Assembly: GCF_021919125.1 (NCBI RefSeq)
Contig: NZ_CP083439.1
Span: forward strand, 558,001 to 622,000
Direction of reading: 5' to 3'
DNA from: Clavibacter sp. A6099
GTDB lineage: Bacteria > Actinomycetota > Actinomycetes > Actinomycetales > Microbacteriaceae
Length of the DNA stretch: 64,000 nucleotides
The translations under genes were made by a program, and so were the position numbers. Shown piece after piece: positions 40,231-48,430 of this stretch (position 1 is the first letter of the stretch; every line of letters begins with the position of its first letter). The notes beneath the pieces are model-generated. The model made no database searches and had not been told where the DNA came from. It saw nothing but the letters and a program-made list of their open reading frames with translations.

Positions 40231-41256
40231 CTAGGCGCGGACGTCCACCACGACGCGGCCGCTCGAGGTGCCCGCGAGGATCCGCTCGCCCGCGGCGATC
40301 GCGCCGTCGAGCGGGACGGTGGTGGTGATCATGTCGAGGAGCGCGGGGTCGAGGTCGCTCGCGAGCCGCGCCCACGCCTCCTCGCGCAGCGCGGCCGGCG
40401 CCTCGACGGAGTTGATGCCCGCGAGCGTGACGGCCCGGAGGATGAACGGGAGCACGGTGCCCGGGAGGTCGGGGCCCTGCGCCAGGCCTGCTGCCGTGAC
40501 GACGCCGCCCCACCGGGTCTGCGCGAGCACGTTGACCAGGGTCGCGCTGCCGACGCTGTCGACCGCGCCCGCCCAGCGGATGCGCTGCAACGGCTTCCCC
40601 GGCTCGCCGAGCTCGGAGCGGTCGATCACCTCGGCGGCGCCGAGCGCGCGCAGCCGGTCGCCGAGCTCGTCGACGCGGCCGGTCGACGCGACCACCCGGT
40701 GACCGAGGCGCGCGAGGAGCGCGACGGCGATGGACCCGACCCCGCCGCCCGCGCCCGTGACGAGCACGTCGCCGGATCCGGGCTCCACGCCGCCCCGCTC
40801 GAGCGCGAGCACCGAGAGCATCGCCGTGAACCCGGCGGTGCCGATGGCGGCGGCGCGCCGGGCGTCGAGGCCCGCGGGCACGCGCACCAGCGACGCGGCC
40901 GGCACGCGCACGCGCTCGGCCAGCCCGCCGTCGCGGCTCTCGCCGAGGCCCGCGCCGCCGAGGACGACCAGGTCGCCGGGGGAGAAGGCGTCGGATCCGC
41001 TCGCGGCGACCGTGCCCACCGCGTCGATCCCCGCGACGAGCGGGCTGGTGCGCGCGATGCCGGGCCGACCGCCGAGCAGCATGCCGTCCTTGTAGTTGAC
41101 GCTCGAGTAGAGGACGTCGAGCGCGACCTCTCCGTGGCCGGGCCCGTCGGCGCCGCCCGTCGCCCGCTCGTCGGGGAGGTCGCGCAGCGCGACCTCGATG
41201 CCTGTCGTGCCGTCGTCGGCGACGGTCTGCTCGGCCACGAGCGCGCGGTACGTCAT
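40231..41256 (-). CDS. AcuI/YhdH-type zinc-free quinone oxidoreductase
   Basis: A 341-residue medium-chain dehydrogenase/reductase. 'VLYSSVNYKDGMLLGGRPGIA' and 'PLVAGIDAVGTVAASGSDAF' form the catalytic half, and 'VLVTGAGGGVGSIAVALLARLGHRVVASTGR' the NADPH Rossmann fold. The family includes acrylyl-CoA reductase AcuI and YhdH. The exact substrate is unknown. No structural zinc cysteines are present. The ATG at 41256 lies 6 nt after a TAGCGT hexamer. Confidence 0.88.
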   Translation of the reverse strand: MTYRALVAEQTVADDGTTGIEVALRDLPDERATGGADGPGHGEVALDVLYSSVNYKDGMLLGGRPGIARTSPLVAGIDAVGTVAASGSDAFSPGDLVVLGGAGLGESRDGGLAERVRVPAASLVRVPAGLDARRAAAIGTAGFTAMLSVLALERGGVEPGSGDVLVTGAGGGVGSIAVALLARLGHRVVASTGRVDELGDRLRALGAAEVIDRSELGEPGKPLQRIRWAGAVDSVGSATLVNVLAQTRWGGVVTAAGLAQGPDLPGTVLPFILRAVTLAGINSVEAPAALREEAWARLASDLDPALLDMITTTVPLDGAIAAGERILAGTSSGRVVVDVRA

Positions 41257-41262
41257 GCCGTC

Positions 41263-41268
41263 ACGCTA
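41263..41268 (-). promoter_or_regulatory. -10 hexamer of the AcuI-type gene
   Basis: TAGCGT on the minus strand, exactly 6 nt before the ATG at 41256. Confidence 0.45.
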
Positions 41269-41288
41269 CGCCCGGGGTCGGGCGCGAC

Positions 41289-42314
41289 CTAGCCGAAGAG
41301 GATCGCGGCCTCGTCGTAGCGGTGCTGCGGCACGGTCTTGAGGCGGCCGAGCGCCTCCTCGAACCCCACATGCACGATGTCGGTGCCGCGCAGCGCGACC
41401 ATGCGGCCCCAGTGGCCGTCGCGCACGCTGTCGACCGCGGCCAGGCCGAGGCGGGTGGCGAGCACGCGGTCGTAGGACGACGGGGTGCCGCCGCGCTGGA
41501 TGTGGCCCAGGGTCGTCGCGCGGGTCTCGATGCCCGTGCGCTCCTCGATGATGGGCGCGAGCTGCTCGCCGATGCCGCCGAGCCGCGGGCGACCGAAGGC
41601 GTCGAGCCCGCGCTCGCCGTGCGCGTCGGACGCGTGCTCGGGCACGAAGCCCTCCGCGACGACGACGAGCGGCGCGCGCCCGCGGTCGTAGGCCGAGCGG
41701 ACCCAGGCGATGATCTCGTCCATCGACGTCTTCTGCTCGGGGATGAGGATCGCGTGCGCGCCCGCGGCCATGCCGGAGTGCAGCGCGATCCAGCCGACGT
41801 GGCGGCCCATGACCTCGGCCACCATGCAGCGGCTGTGCGAGTCGCCCGTGGTGCGGAGGCGGTCCATGGCGTCGGTCGCGATCTGCACCGCGGTGTCGAA
41901 GCCGAACGTGTAGTCGGTGGCGTCGAGGTCGTTGTCGACCGTCTTGGGGACGCCGACGATCTTCAGCCCCGCGTCGGTGAGGCGCTTGGCCGCCGCGAGC
42001 GTGCCCTCGCCGCCGATGGCGAGGATCGCGTCGATGCCGAGGCGGTCGAGGTTCTCCTGGATCCGCTCCACGCCGCCGTCGCCCTCGAACGGGTTCGTGC
42101 GGCTCGTGCCGAGGATCGTGCCGCCCTGCTTGCCGATGCCCTGGATGTCGCGGCGCGCGAGCGGCATGACGTCGCCGTCGACGACGCCCCGCCAGCCGTC
42201 GCGGAAGCCCACGAACTCCTGCTTGTGGATGGTCGTTCCCTTGAGCACCGCCCCGCGGATGACCGCGTTGAGTCCGGGGCAGTCTCCGCCTGAGGTGAGG
42301 ATTCCGATGCGCAC
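41289..42314 (-). CDS. pfkA: 6-phosphofructokinase PfkA
   Basis: A 341-residue phosphofructokinase. 'RIGILTSGGDCPGLNAVIRG' binds the phosphoryl donor, 'GTILGTSRTNPFE' and 'AILAIGGEGTLAAAKRL' continue the donor site, and 'PKTVDNDLDATDYTFGFDTA' contains the catalytic T-V-D-N-D. 'IGGEGT' (Glu in place of the Asp of the classic G-G-D-G-S) is seen in the actinobacterial group. I cannot tell from sequence whether ATP or pyrophosphate is preferred. The GTG at 42314 is chosen: a CATGAT hexamer lies 6 nt upstream and the conserved region begins at once. Confidence 0.93.
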   Translation of the reverse strand: MRIGILTSGGDCPGLNAVIRGAVLKGTTIHKQEFVGFRDGWRGVVDGDVMPLARRDIQGIGKQGGTILGTSRTNPFEGDGGVERIQENLDRLGIDAILAIGGEGTLAAAKRLTDAGLKIVGVPKTVDNDLDATDYTFGFDTAVQIATDAMDRLRTTGDSHSRCMVAEVMGRHVGWIALHSGMAAGAHAILIPEQKTSMDEIIAWVRSAYDRGRAPLVVVAEGFVPEHASDAHGERGLDAFGRPRLGGIGEQLAPIIEERTGIETRATTLGHIQRGGTPSSYDRVLATRLGLAAVDSVRDGHWGRMVALRGTDIVHVGFEEALGRLKTVPQHRYDEAAILFG

Positions 42315-42352
42315 ACGTCCATCATGGGGCACGGGTCCGCGAGACTGGCGGG

Positions 42353-43060
42353 ATGGACTCCGGACCCGACGGCCGCCCGCTTCCCGCACCGCCCGAGACG
42401 GGCGACCTCGATGCCCTCGCGCGCCGCGCCATCGGCCTCGTGCGCGACGGGCGCCGGGCGATCCTCGCCATCGCGGGCAGCCCCGGCGCAGGCAAGACGA
42501 CCCTCGCGCGGGCGCTCGTGGCGCGCGTCGACGAGCTGGCGGGCGACGGCACCGCGGCCTGCGTGCCCATGGACGGCTTCCACCTCGCCAACGCGACGCT
42601 CGACCGGCTGGGCCGCCACGACCGCAAGGGCGCGATCGACACGTTCGACGGCTGGGGCGTGCTCGCCCTGGTGCGGCGCCTCCGCGTCGAGACCGACCAC
42701 GTCGTCTACGCGCCGTCGTTCGACCGGGCGGTCGACGAGGGCGTCGCGGGCGCCGTCGCGGTGGATCCCGGCACCCGCCTCGTCGTGCTGGAGGGCAACT
42801 ACCTGCTCGTCGACGAGGATCCGTGGGGGCAGCTGGCCGCCGAGCTCGACGAGGCGTGGTTCTGCGCGACGCCCGGGGCAGAGCGCTTCGCCCGGCTGGT
42901 GGACCGGCACACGGCCGGCGGGCGCGCGCCGAGCGCGGCCGAGGCCTGGGCCCGCGAGGTGGACGGCGCGAACGCCGCGCTCATCGAGGGGACCCGCGGC
43001 CGCGCCGACCTCGTCGTGGACGGCACGGCCGCGGGGGTGCCAGGGGCGATCAGCGGCTAG
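42353..43060 (+). CDS. nucleoside/sugar kinase-like P-loop protein (uridine kinase superfamily)
   Basis: A 235-residue P-loop kinase. Walker A is 'ILAIAGSPGAGKTTLARAL' (residues 38-56), 'VPMDGFHLANATLDRLGRHDRKGAIDTFD' is the substrate loop shared with uridine kinase and pantothenate kinase relatives, and 'TRLVVLEGNYLLVDEDPW' is Walker B. Such small proteins are annotated as nucleoside or fructose kinases, but the true substrate is unknown. A GAGACT hexamer lies exactly 6 nt before the ATG. It is divergent from pfkA with a 38-bp spacer. Confidence 0.83.
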   Translation: MDSGPDGRPLPAPPETGDLDALARRAIGLVRDGRRAILAIAGSPGAGKTTLARALVARVDELAGDGTAACVPMDGFHLANATLDRLGRHDRKGAIDTFDGWGVLALVRRLRVETDHVVYAPSFDRAVDEGVAGAVAVDPGTRLVVLEGNYLLVDEDPWGQLAAELDEAWFCATPGAERFARLVDRHTAGGRAPSAAEAWAREVDGANAALIEGTRGRADLVVDGTAAGVPGAISG

Positions 43061-43070
43061 CGCGCGCGGA

Positions 43071-43571
43071 TCAGAGCTCGACGGTGCCGTGCTCCCCGAC
43101 GTCCTTCGGGCGCTCGCCCGTGATGGCGGCCTTCGCGTACTTGATCAGCGCGATCGGCTTCGGGGTGTCCTGGTACCAGTACTCGGCGGCGTCGGCGTGC
43201 ACGCGGATCAGCGCGACCGTCGGGTCGTCCTTCCCGCCCTCGAACCACGCCTCGGCGCCCGCCGACCACAGCTCGTCGACGCGCGCGCGGTCGCGGGTGA
43301 TCTCCGCGGTCCCGGCGATGGAGAGGAACCCGTCGCCGGACTGCAGCGACACGTTGACCTGGTCGTTCGCGCGGATCTCGGCGGTCTTGTCGCTCGGATC
43401 CTGCGTGAAGAACCAGAGGTCGCCGTCGAAGTCGCGCTCCTGGCTGGCGAGCGGGCGGCTGACGAGCTGTCCGTGGGCGTTGACGGTGGTGAGCAGCGCG
43501 ATGCGAGCGCTCTTCACGAGCTCGGCGACGCGCTCGCGGTCGTCCTGGTGGTCGTTCGTGGTCTCGGTCAT
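43071..43571 (-). CDS. general-stress FMN-binding split-barrel protein (pyridoxamine 5'-phosphate oxidase-like)
   Basis: A 166-residue protein of the PNPOx-like split beta-barrel, close to general stress protein 26. 'ARIALLTTVNAHGQLVSRPLA' and 'GDLWFFTQDPSDKTAEIRANDQVNVSLQ' are the flavin-binding strands and 'FLSIAGTAEITRDRARVDELW' the helix after them. It probably binds FMN or F420. The reaction is unknown. The ATG at 43571 lies 7 nt after a TAGCGT hexamer, divergent from the DNA glycosylase gene. Confidence 0.86.
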   Translation of the reverse strand: MTETTNDHQDDRERVAELVKSARIALLTTVNAHGQLVSRPLASQERDFDGDLWFFTQDPSDKTAEIRANDQVNVSLQSGDGFLSIAGTAEITRDRARVDELWSAGAEAWFEGGKDDPTVALIRVHADAAEYWYQDTPKPIALIKYAKAAITGERPKDVGEHGTVEL

Positions 43572-43624
43572 GCGGCCGACGCTACGCGCGCCCGGCACGG
43601 CCGAGGAGGGTCGGCGGCCGTGCG

Positions 43625-43630
43625 TACCCT
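43625..43630 (+). promoter_or_regulatory. -10 hexamer of the DNA glycosylase gene
   Basis: TACCCT, exactly 6 nt before the ATG at 43637. On the other strand TAGCGT (43579-43584) serves the divergent flavoprotein gene. Confidence 0.45.
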
Positions 43631-43636
43631 GAGGGG

Positions 43637-44602
43637 ATGGACCAGGGCGGCGCGGAGGTGACGGCTCCCGACGCGCGCACGACCTACCTCCCCGACCGCG
43701 AGGTCGACCTCCGGCTCGTGCTGCGCCCGCTGTTCCGCGGCGTCGTGGATCCGACCTGCCGCTGGGACCCGGCCCCGCCCGGATCCCGCCGCGTCGGCGT
43801 CTGGCGCACGGCCCGCACGCCGCTCGGCGACGCGTCGCTCCGACTGGATCCGCGAGCGGACGGCGGCGTCGACGCGCGCGCCTGGGGCCCCGGCGCCGAG
43901 TGGGTGATCGCGGGCGTGCCCGAGCTCCTCGGCGAGGGCGACGACTGGTCCGACCTCGACGTCTCCGCCCACCCGCTGCTCCGCGACGCGCACCGCCGAC
44001 TGCCCGCGCTGCGCCTCATGCGCACCAACCACGTCTTCGAGGCCATGGCCTCCGCGGTGCTCGAGCAGAAGGTCACCGGGCTCGAGGCCAGGCGGGCGTG
44101 GCGGCAGCTGATCCTCGCGCACGGCGATCCCGCGCCCGGTCCGGCACCGGCCGGCATGCGCGTGCTGCCGTCGCCCGAGCGCTGGCGCCTCGTCCCGTCG
44201 TGGGAGTGGCACCGCGCGGGCGTGGACCCGAAGCGGTCGCGCACGCTCATCGCCGTCGCCACCTCTGCGGCCGGCCTCGAGCGCACGCTCGCGCTCGGGC
44301 GGGGGAGCGAGGAGATCACGCGGCGGCTGCGCTCGATCCCGGGCGTGGGGATCTGGACGGCGGCGGAGACCACGCAGCGCGCCCACGGGGATCCGGACTC
44401 GGTGAGCGTGGGCGACTACCACGTGCACGACATGGTCGGGTGGGCGCTCGCCGGCCACGCGGTCGACGACGACGGGATGCTCGAGCTGCTGGAGCCGTGG
44501 CGCGGGCAGCGTCAGCGGGTGATGCGGCTCATCGAGTCGAGCGGGTTCCGGAAGCCGCGGTTCGGCCCGCGCATGACGGTGCAGGACCACCGCGCGCACT
44601 GA
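43637..44602 (+). CDS. AlkA-type DNA-3-methyladenine glycosylase (HhH-GPD)
   Basis: A 321-residue base-excision-repair glycosylase. An N-terminal beta-rich domain precedes the helical core. 'HVFEAMASAVLEQKVTGLEARR' starts the HhH-GPD fold, 'LRSIPGVGIWTAAETTQRAHGDPD' is the helix-hairpin-helix, and Asp260 in 'SVSVGDYHVHDMVG' is the catalytic Asp of the GPD loop. No iron-sulfur cysteines are seen, as expected for AlkA. Substrate range (alkylated purines) is inferred from family. Confidence 0.9.
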   Translation: MDQGGAEVTAPDARTTYLPDREVDLRLVLRPLFRGVVDPTCRWDPAPPGSRRVGVWRTARTPLGDASLRLDPRADGGVDARAWGPGAEWVIAGVPELLGEGDDWSDLDVSAHPLLRDAHRRLPALRLMRTNHVFEAMASAVLEQKVTGLEARRAWRQLILAHGDPAPGPAPAGMRVLPSPERWRLVPSWEWHRAGVDPKRSRTLIAVATSAAGLERTLALGRGSEEITRRLRSIPGVGIWTAAETTQRAHGDPDSVSVGDYHVHDMVGWALAGHAVDDDGMLELLEPWRGQRQRVMRLIESSGFRKPRFGPRMTVQDHRAH

Positions 44603-44631
44603 GCGCCGCGCGGCGGCCGGCGCCCGTGGGA

Positions 44632-45432
44632 TCAGCTGTCGGCCGCGATGCCGTCGGGCAGCTGCGCGCCCGCCTTCGTGAGCGCGTCCACGAGGTCCTG
44701 GCCGGCGACGGTCGTGATGATGTCGCCCTGGATGCGCAGCGTCGGCGTGCCCGTGACGCCCGCCGAGGTCGCGTCGGAGGTGTTGCTCGTGATCCACGAC
44801 GAGTACTTCCCCTCGGCCACGCACGTGCGCGCCGCGTCGGCCGTCACGCCCTGGGTGGTGAGCCAGGTGACGAAGTCGGCGTGGGTCCACGAGTCGGTGA
44901 TCGTGGAGTGGTTGTCGAACAGGGCCGAGTGCACGGCCGGCCACTTGTCGGGCTCCTCGGCGAGGACGCACGCGGCGGCGCTGCCCGCGACGACCCCGTA
45001 CTTCGTGACGATCTGGATGGGGTGGTAGACGATGCGCACCTGGCCCGTGGCGGCGATCCGGTCGAGCAGCGGGCCGGTCTCGGCCTCGTACTGCGCGCAG
45101 TGGGGGCACGAGTAGTCCTCGTACACGTCCATGGTGACGGGGGCGTCGGCCGCTCCCACGCTGACGCCCGTGGGCTCGGTCGCGATGCGCACCTGGTCGC
45201 CCGTGGACAGCGCCGCGGTCGTGTCCTGGGAGGGTCCCGCGGCGCTCGCCGACTGGGACTGGCCGAGGAGGTACACGCCGCCGGCGATGGCCGCGATGAC
45301 GATGACGAGGCCGCCGGCGACGGAGAACTGGGCGATGAGGCGGCGGCGCTTGCGGCGCCGGTCGTCGAGGGCGCGCTCGATGCGTGCCTTCTCGCGGATC
45401 GCGCGTACCTTCTCGTTCTCATGCCGGGCCAT
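44632..45432 (-). CDS. DsbA-like membrane-anchored thiol-disulfide oxidoreductase
   Basis: A 266-residue protein. A basic N-terminus with an 'R-rich' stop ('DDRRRKRRRL') leads into one TM helix ('SVAGGLVIVIAAIAGGVYLLG', 37-57) and an extracytoplasmic thioredoxin domain with C109-P-H-C112 ('YEDYSCPHCAQYEAE') and the cis-Pro loop 'GVTGTPTLRI'. It probably oxidises or reshuffles disulfides in exported proteins, including GH68-type enzymes. The ATG at 45432 lies 7 nt after TAGGAT (45440-45445), in a divergent promoter shared with the epimerase. Confidence 0.9.
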   Translation of the reverse strand: MARHENEKVRAIREKARIERALDDRRRKRRRLIAQFSVAGGLVIVIAAIAGGVYLLGQSQSASAAGPSQDTTAALSTGDQVRIATEPTGVSVGAADAPVTMDVYEDYSCPHCAQYEAETGPLLDRIAATGQVRIVYHPIQIVTKYGVVAGSAAACVLAEEPDKWPAVHSALFDNHSTITDSWTHADFVTWLTTQGVTADAARTCVAEGKYSSWITSNTSDATSAGVTGTPTLRIQGDIITTVAGQDLVDALTKAGAQLPDGIAADS

Positions 45433-45507
45433 GGCCACGATCCTAGGGATCCGCATGCCCGCGGCCCTGGGAGGCGCCACAGCGCCGCGTATGGATAGGC
45501 TCGGCGC
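45433..45507. promoter_or_regulatory. divergent leaderless promoters (DsbA-like / epimerase)
   Basis: In 75 bp there is TAGGAT on the minus strand (45440-45445, 7 nt before the ATG at 45432) and TAGGCT on the plus strand (45496-45501, 6 nt before the GTG at 45508). Confidence 0.5.
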
Positions 45508-46461
45508 GTGCCCGACGACGTGACGTACGTACCCCGCCTCCCCACCGGCCAGCAGCACGAGCTCACCGCGGAGGTCGACGGCCGCTTCCAGCGCCTCGTG
45601 ATCGCCGAGGTCGGCGCCGCGCTCCGCGTGCTGCAGGTCGACGGCACGGACCTCGTGCAGTCCTACCCGGACCACGCGCGGCCGCCGTTCTGCAGCGGCA
45701 TCGTGCTCGCGCCCTGGCCCAACCGGATCCGCGACGGCATCTGGGAGCAGGACGGCGTCACCCACCAGCTCGACATCACCGAGGTCGACCGCGAGAACGC
45801 GATCCACGGTCTGCTCCAGCACTCGCCGTACCGCCTCGCCGAGCGCGACGAGGTCTCCGTCACGCTCGCCGCCGACGTCCACCCGCAGCGCGGCTACCCC
45901 TTCGCCCTCGAGACGAGCGTGCGCTACGAGCTCACGGGCTCCGGCGTGCGCGTCACGCACGTGATCCGCAACGTCGGCTCAGCCGACGCGCCCGTCGCCG
46001 TGGGCACGCACCCCTTCCTCCGCGTGGGCGACGTGCCCACCGAGGACCTCGAGGTCGTCATCGACGCGCCCACCCACATCGAGGTGGATCCCGTGCGCCT
46101 CAACCCCACGGGCGTCCAGGCTCCGGTCGACGGCACCCGCTACGACCTGCGCCAGGGCGTGCGCGTCCGCGACGCGCAGCTCGACGACGCGTGGGCCGAC
46201 GCCCGCGTGGTCGACGGCGTCACCCGCCACGGCGTGCAGGCGCCCGACGGCCGCCGCACCGAGATCTGGGCCGACGGCGAGTTCACCTACTGGCAGGTCT
46301 TCGTCACGCCGTGGTACCCCGTCGCCGACGGGCACGTGTGGGCGGTCGCGGTGGAGCCGATGACGGCGCCGGCCGACGCGTTCAACTCGGGCGACGGCCT
46401 CATCACGCTCGCGCCCGGATCCGAGTGGTCGGGCACCTGGGGCATCGACCTGCACGACTGA
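45508..46461 (+). CDS. aldose 1-epimerase family protein
   Basis: A 317-residue galactose-mutarotase-fold protein that interconverts alpha and beta anomers of hexoses. 'SGIVLAPWPNRIRDGIWEQDG' and 'ENAIHGLLQHSPYRLAERDE' hold the Arg and His of the sugar site, 'APVAVGTHPFLRVGD' the catalytic His region and 'WAVAVEPMTAPADAFNSGDGL' the catalytic Glu. It may serve uptake of plant-derived sugars, but no transporter is adjacent. No TM or signal segment. Confidence 0.92.
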   Translation: MPDDVTYVPRLPTGQQHELTAEVDGRFQRLVIAEVGAALRVLQVDGTDLVQSYPDHARPPFCSGIVLAPWPNRIRDGIWEQDGVTHQLDITEVDRENAIHGLLQHSPYRLAERDEVSVTLAADVHPQRGYPFALETSVRYELTGSGVRVTHVIRNVGSADAPVAVGTHPFLRVGDVPTEDLEVVIDAPTHIEVDPVRLNPTGVQAPVDGTRYDLRQGVRVRDAQLDDAWADARVVDGVTRHGVQAPDGRRTEIWADGEFTYWQVFVTPWYPVADGHVWAVAVEPMTAPADAFNSGDGLITLAPGSEWSGTWGIDLHD

Positions 46462-46547
46462 GCGCGTCGGGTGGCGACCGTCCGGCCGTCCGCCGGGAGC
46501 CGTGGTCGGAAACCGAAGCGACCCGGGACGCCCGGCGCGGACCGTCC

Positions 46548-46553
46548 TAGCGT
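46548..46553 (+). promoter_or_regulatory. -10 hexamer of the VOC-protein gene
   Basis: TAGCGT, exactly 6 nt before the ATG at 46560. Confidence 0.45.
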
Positions 46554-46559
46554 CGGAGC

Positions 46560-47042
46560 ATGACCGACACCAGCGCGACCACCGCAGCCCTCGACTCCAT
46601 CACCGGCGTGCACCACGTGCGCCTCTCCGTCACCGACCTCGGCCGCTCGCGCGCCTTCTACGAGGGCGTGCTGGGCCTGACCCCCGCCATCGAGAGCGAG
46701 GGCGACGCGAGCGACCCCGCCGTGCGCGAGGATCCCGCCCAGTACTTCGGCGGAGTGATCTACGGCGTCGGCTCGCAGCTGCTCGGCCTCCGTCCCATCG
46801 CGGACGGCGGGGCCGCGGACGGTGGGGCCGCGGACGTCGGCGCCGCGTTCGACCCCGCGGCCCGAGGCCTCGACCACGTGAGCCTGCAGGTCGGCTCGCG
46901 CGACGACCTCGTGCGCGCGGCCGCGCTGTTCGAGGAGCGCGGCATCGCCCACGGCGAGGTCATCGACTTCCCCACGGGCATGTCGATCCTCTCCGTGCAG
47001 GACCCGGACGACATCAACGTCGAGCTCGTCGTCGCGGGCTGA
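46560..47042 (+). CDS. VOC-family (glyoxalase/bleomycin-resistance fold) protein
   Basis: A 160-residue vicinal-oxygen-chelate protein. 'TGVHHVRLSVTDLGRSRAFYEGVLGL' is the first beta-alpha-beta module with its metal His, 'RGLDHVSLQVGSRDDLVRAAALFEERG' the second, and 'SVQDPDDINVELVVA' the metal Glu. A low-complexity insert (three DGGAA-type repeats, residues about 80-95) lies between the modules. Substrate unknown. The MarR-type gene follows after 72 bp and may sense the same compound. Confidence 0.85.
   Translation: MTDTSATTAALDSITGVHHVRLSVTDLGRSRAFYEGVLGLTPAIESEGDASDPAVREDPAQYFGGVIYGVGSQLLGLRPIADGGAADGGAADVGAAFDPAARGLDHVSLQVGSRDDLVRAAALFEERGIAHGEVIDFPTGMSILSVQDPDDINVELVVAG
46800..46844 (+). 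repeat. three tandem 15-bp units inside the VOC gene
   Basis: Units start at 46800, 46815 and 46830 (GCGGACGG-type), encoding ADGGA, ADGGA and ADVGA in the linker between the two VOC modules. It is a possible site of strain-to-strain length variation. Confidence 0.8.
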
Positions 47043-47114
47043 TCCGCGACCCTGCCGGCGGCGGTGCGCACGAGCGCGTGCCGACAAGCGCACGACCCGG
47101 TCGAGGAGGACACG

Positions 47115-47573
47115 ATGACGACGACGGACCCCCTGGCGCTCGAGAGCCAGGTCTGCTTCCAGGCGGTGGTCGCCGCCCGCACGGTCGTGGCGGTCTACCG
47201 GCCGATCCTCGAGCCGCTCGGGCTGACGCACACGCAGTACCTCGTGATGCTCGCGCTGTGGGAGCGGGACGACCGCTCGGTCTCGGACCTCGGATCCGCG
47301 CTGCAGCTGGAGCCGGCGACGCTGACGCCGCTGCTGAAGCGCCTGCAGGCCGCCGGCTTCGTCGGCCGGGCCAGGAGCGCCGCGGACGAGCGCGTCGTCG
47401 TGGTCTCCCTCACGGAGGCCGGCCGTGAGCTCCGCGGCCGCGCCGTGGACGTGCCCGCGCAGGCGGCCGCGCGCACCGGCCTGACCGTCGCCGAGCTCGA
47501 GGCGCTGCGCGACGCGCTCGACGACGTGGTGGGGCGGCTCACGGGCGCGCTCCCGGACGGCGGGGCGGCCTGA
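47115..47573 (+). CDS. MarR/OhrR-family transcriptional regulator
   Basis: A 152-residue winged-helix regulator. 'LALESQVCFQAVVAARTVVAVYRPILEPLGLTHTQYLVMLALWE' has the OhrR layout with a single N-terminal Cys14 at the position that senses organic peroxides. The recognition helix is 'LQLEPATLTPLLKRLQAAGFV' and the wing 'RSAADERVVVVSLTEAG'. OhrR normally pairs with ohr, which is not present here. The neighbour is a VOC protein. Peroxide sensing is thus an inference. An AGGAGGA site lies 4 nt before the ATG. Confidence 0.87.
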   Translation: MTTTDPLALESQVCFQAVVAARTVVAVYRPILEPLGLTHTQYLVMLALWERDDRSVSDLGSALQLEPATLTPLLKRLQAAGFVGRARSAADERVVVVSLTEAGRELRGRAVDVPAQAAARTGLTVAELEALRDALDDVVGRLTGALPDGGAA

Positions 47574-47594
47574 TCCGCTGCTCCCGTCCGCGGA

Positions 47595-48338
47595 TCAGCC
47601 CGTGCCGACGGTCGCCGGGCCCTGGCGGGTGAAACTGAAGACGTCGCCGGAGGACGCGACGAGGTCGGCCTCCACCGAGGCCGGGGCGGCGGGATCGACC
47701 GAGACGCTGACGCGGTCGCGGGTGATGTCGACGCCCCATCCCGTGAGCCAGCCCGCGCGTCCCGCCGGGGTCGCGTCGAGGGCGGCACCGATGTCCATGA
47801 GCTGCTGCTCGGTGCGCTCCGCGGTCGTGACCCGCAGCGGGTCCGCGCCCGCGATCTCCGCGATCCTCTCCCGGACGTCGGGCCCGACCTCGCCGACGAT
47901 CGCCACGACCATCACCTGCGGCTCGGCGACCGGGTTCTCGACCCACACGCCGCCGGACGCGCCGAGCGGGGCGAGGATCGCGCGCATCTCCTCGAGCTTC
48001 GCCGGCAGCGTCTCCTGGCGCGCGAACTCGGCGGCCTCGGCCGGCGTGAGGCGGAGGCCCGTCCAGTCGCTGGACACGGTGTCGGATGCGGCGGCCACCT
48101 TCTCGACGTAGGCGCGATCGGAGCGCAGGGCGAAGATCCGGCGCTTGTCGATCTGCCGGTCGATCGCGTCGGGCTCGGCGGAGGGGGTCGCGGTCGGCGC
48201 GGCGGCGGCGGCCTCCCGGACCGCCGGACGCTCCTCCGGCTGCATGGCCGTCGCGACGGCGAGGGTCCCCGTCGCGATGACGGCGGCGGCCGCGACGACG
48301 ACGACGGCACGGGTCCGGCGCGTGGGCGTGCGGGGCAT
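47595..48338 (-). CDS. membrane-anchored protein of unknown function
   Basis: A 247-residue protein with a basic N-terminus and one TM helix ('RAVVVVAAAAVIATGTLAVAT'), a Pro/Ala linker and an extracytoplasmic domain that I do not recognise ('DRQIDKRRIFALRSDRAYVEKVAAA', 'VMVVAIVGEVGPDVRERIAEIAGADPLRVTTAERTEQQLMDIG'). The arrangement with 'PLRVTTAERTEQQL' looks like a small alpha/beta fold repeated twice. GGAGAG lies upstream of the ATG at 48338. It follows the GH32 gene on the same strand with a gap of about 90 bp, and a joint role is speculative. Confidence 0.65.
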   Translation of the reverse strand: MPRTPTRRTRAVVVVAAAAVIATGTLAVATAMQPEERPAVREAAAAAPTATPSAEPDAIDRQIDKRRIFALRSDRAYVEKVAAASDTVSSDWTGLRLTPAEAAEFARQETLPAKLEEMRAILAPLGASGGVWVENPVAEPQVMVVAIVGEVGPDVRERIAEIAGADPLRVTTAERTEQQLMDIGAALDATPAGRAGWLTGWGVDITRDRVSVSVDPAAPASVEADLVASSGDVFSFTRQGPATVGTG

Positions 48339-48430
48339 GGCGGGCGACCTCTCCGCGGAGGGCGCGTCCGCAGGGCGATCCTCCCGCGCGGTCGTGCCCG
48401 CGGGCAAGGGCGCCGGGATGGCCTGTCCGC

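Noticed and set aside
46800-46844. 15-bp tandem repeat in the VOC gene as a mobile or regulatory repeat
   Set aside because: It is in frame and encodes a simple DGGAA-type linker between two VOC modules.
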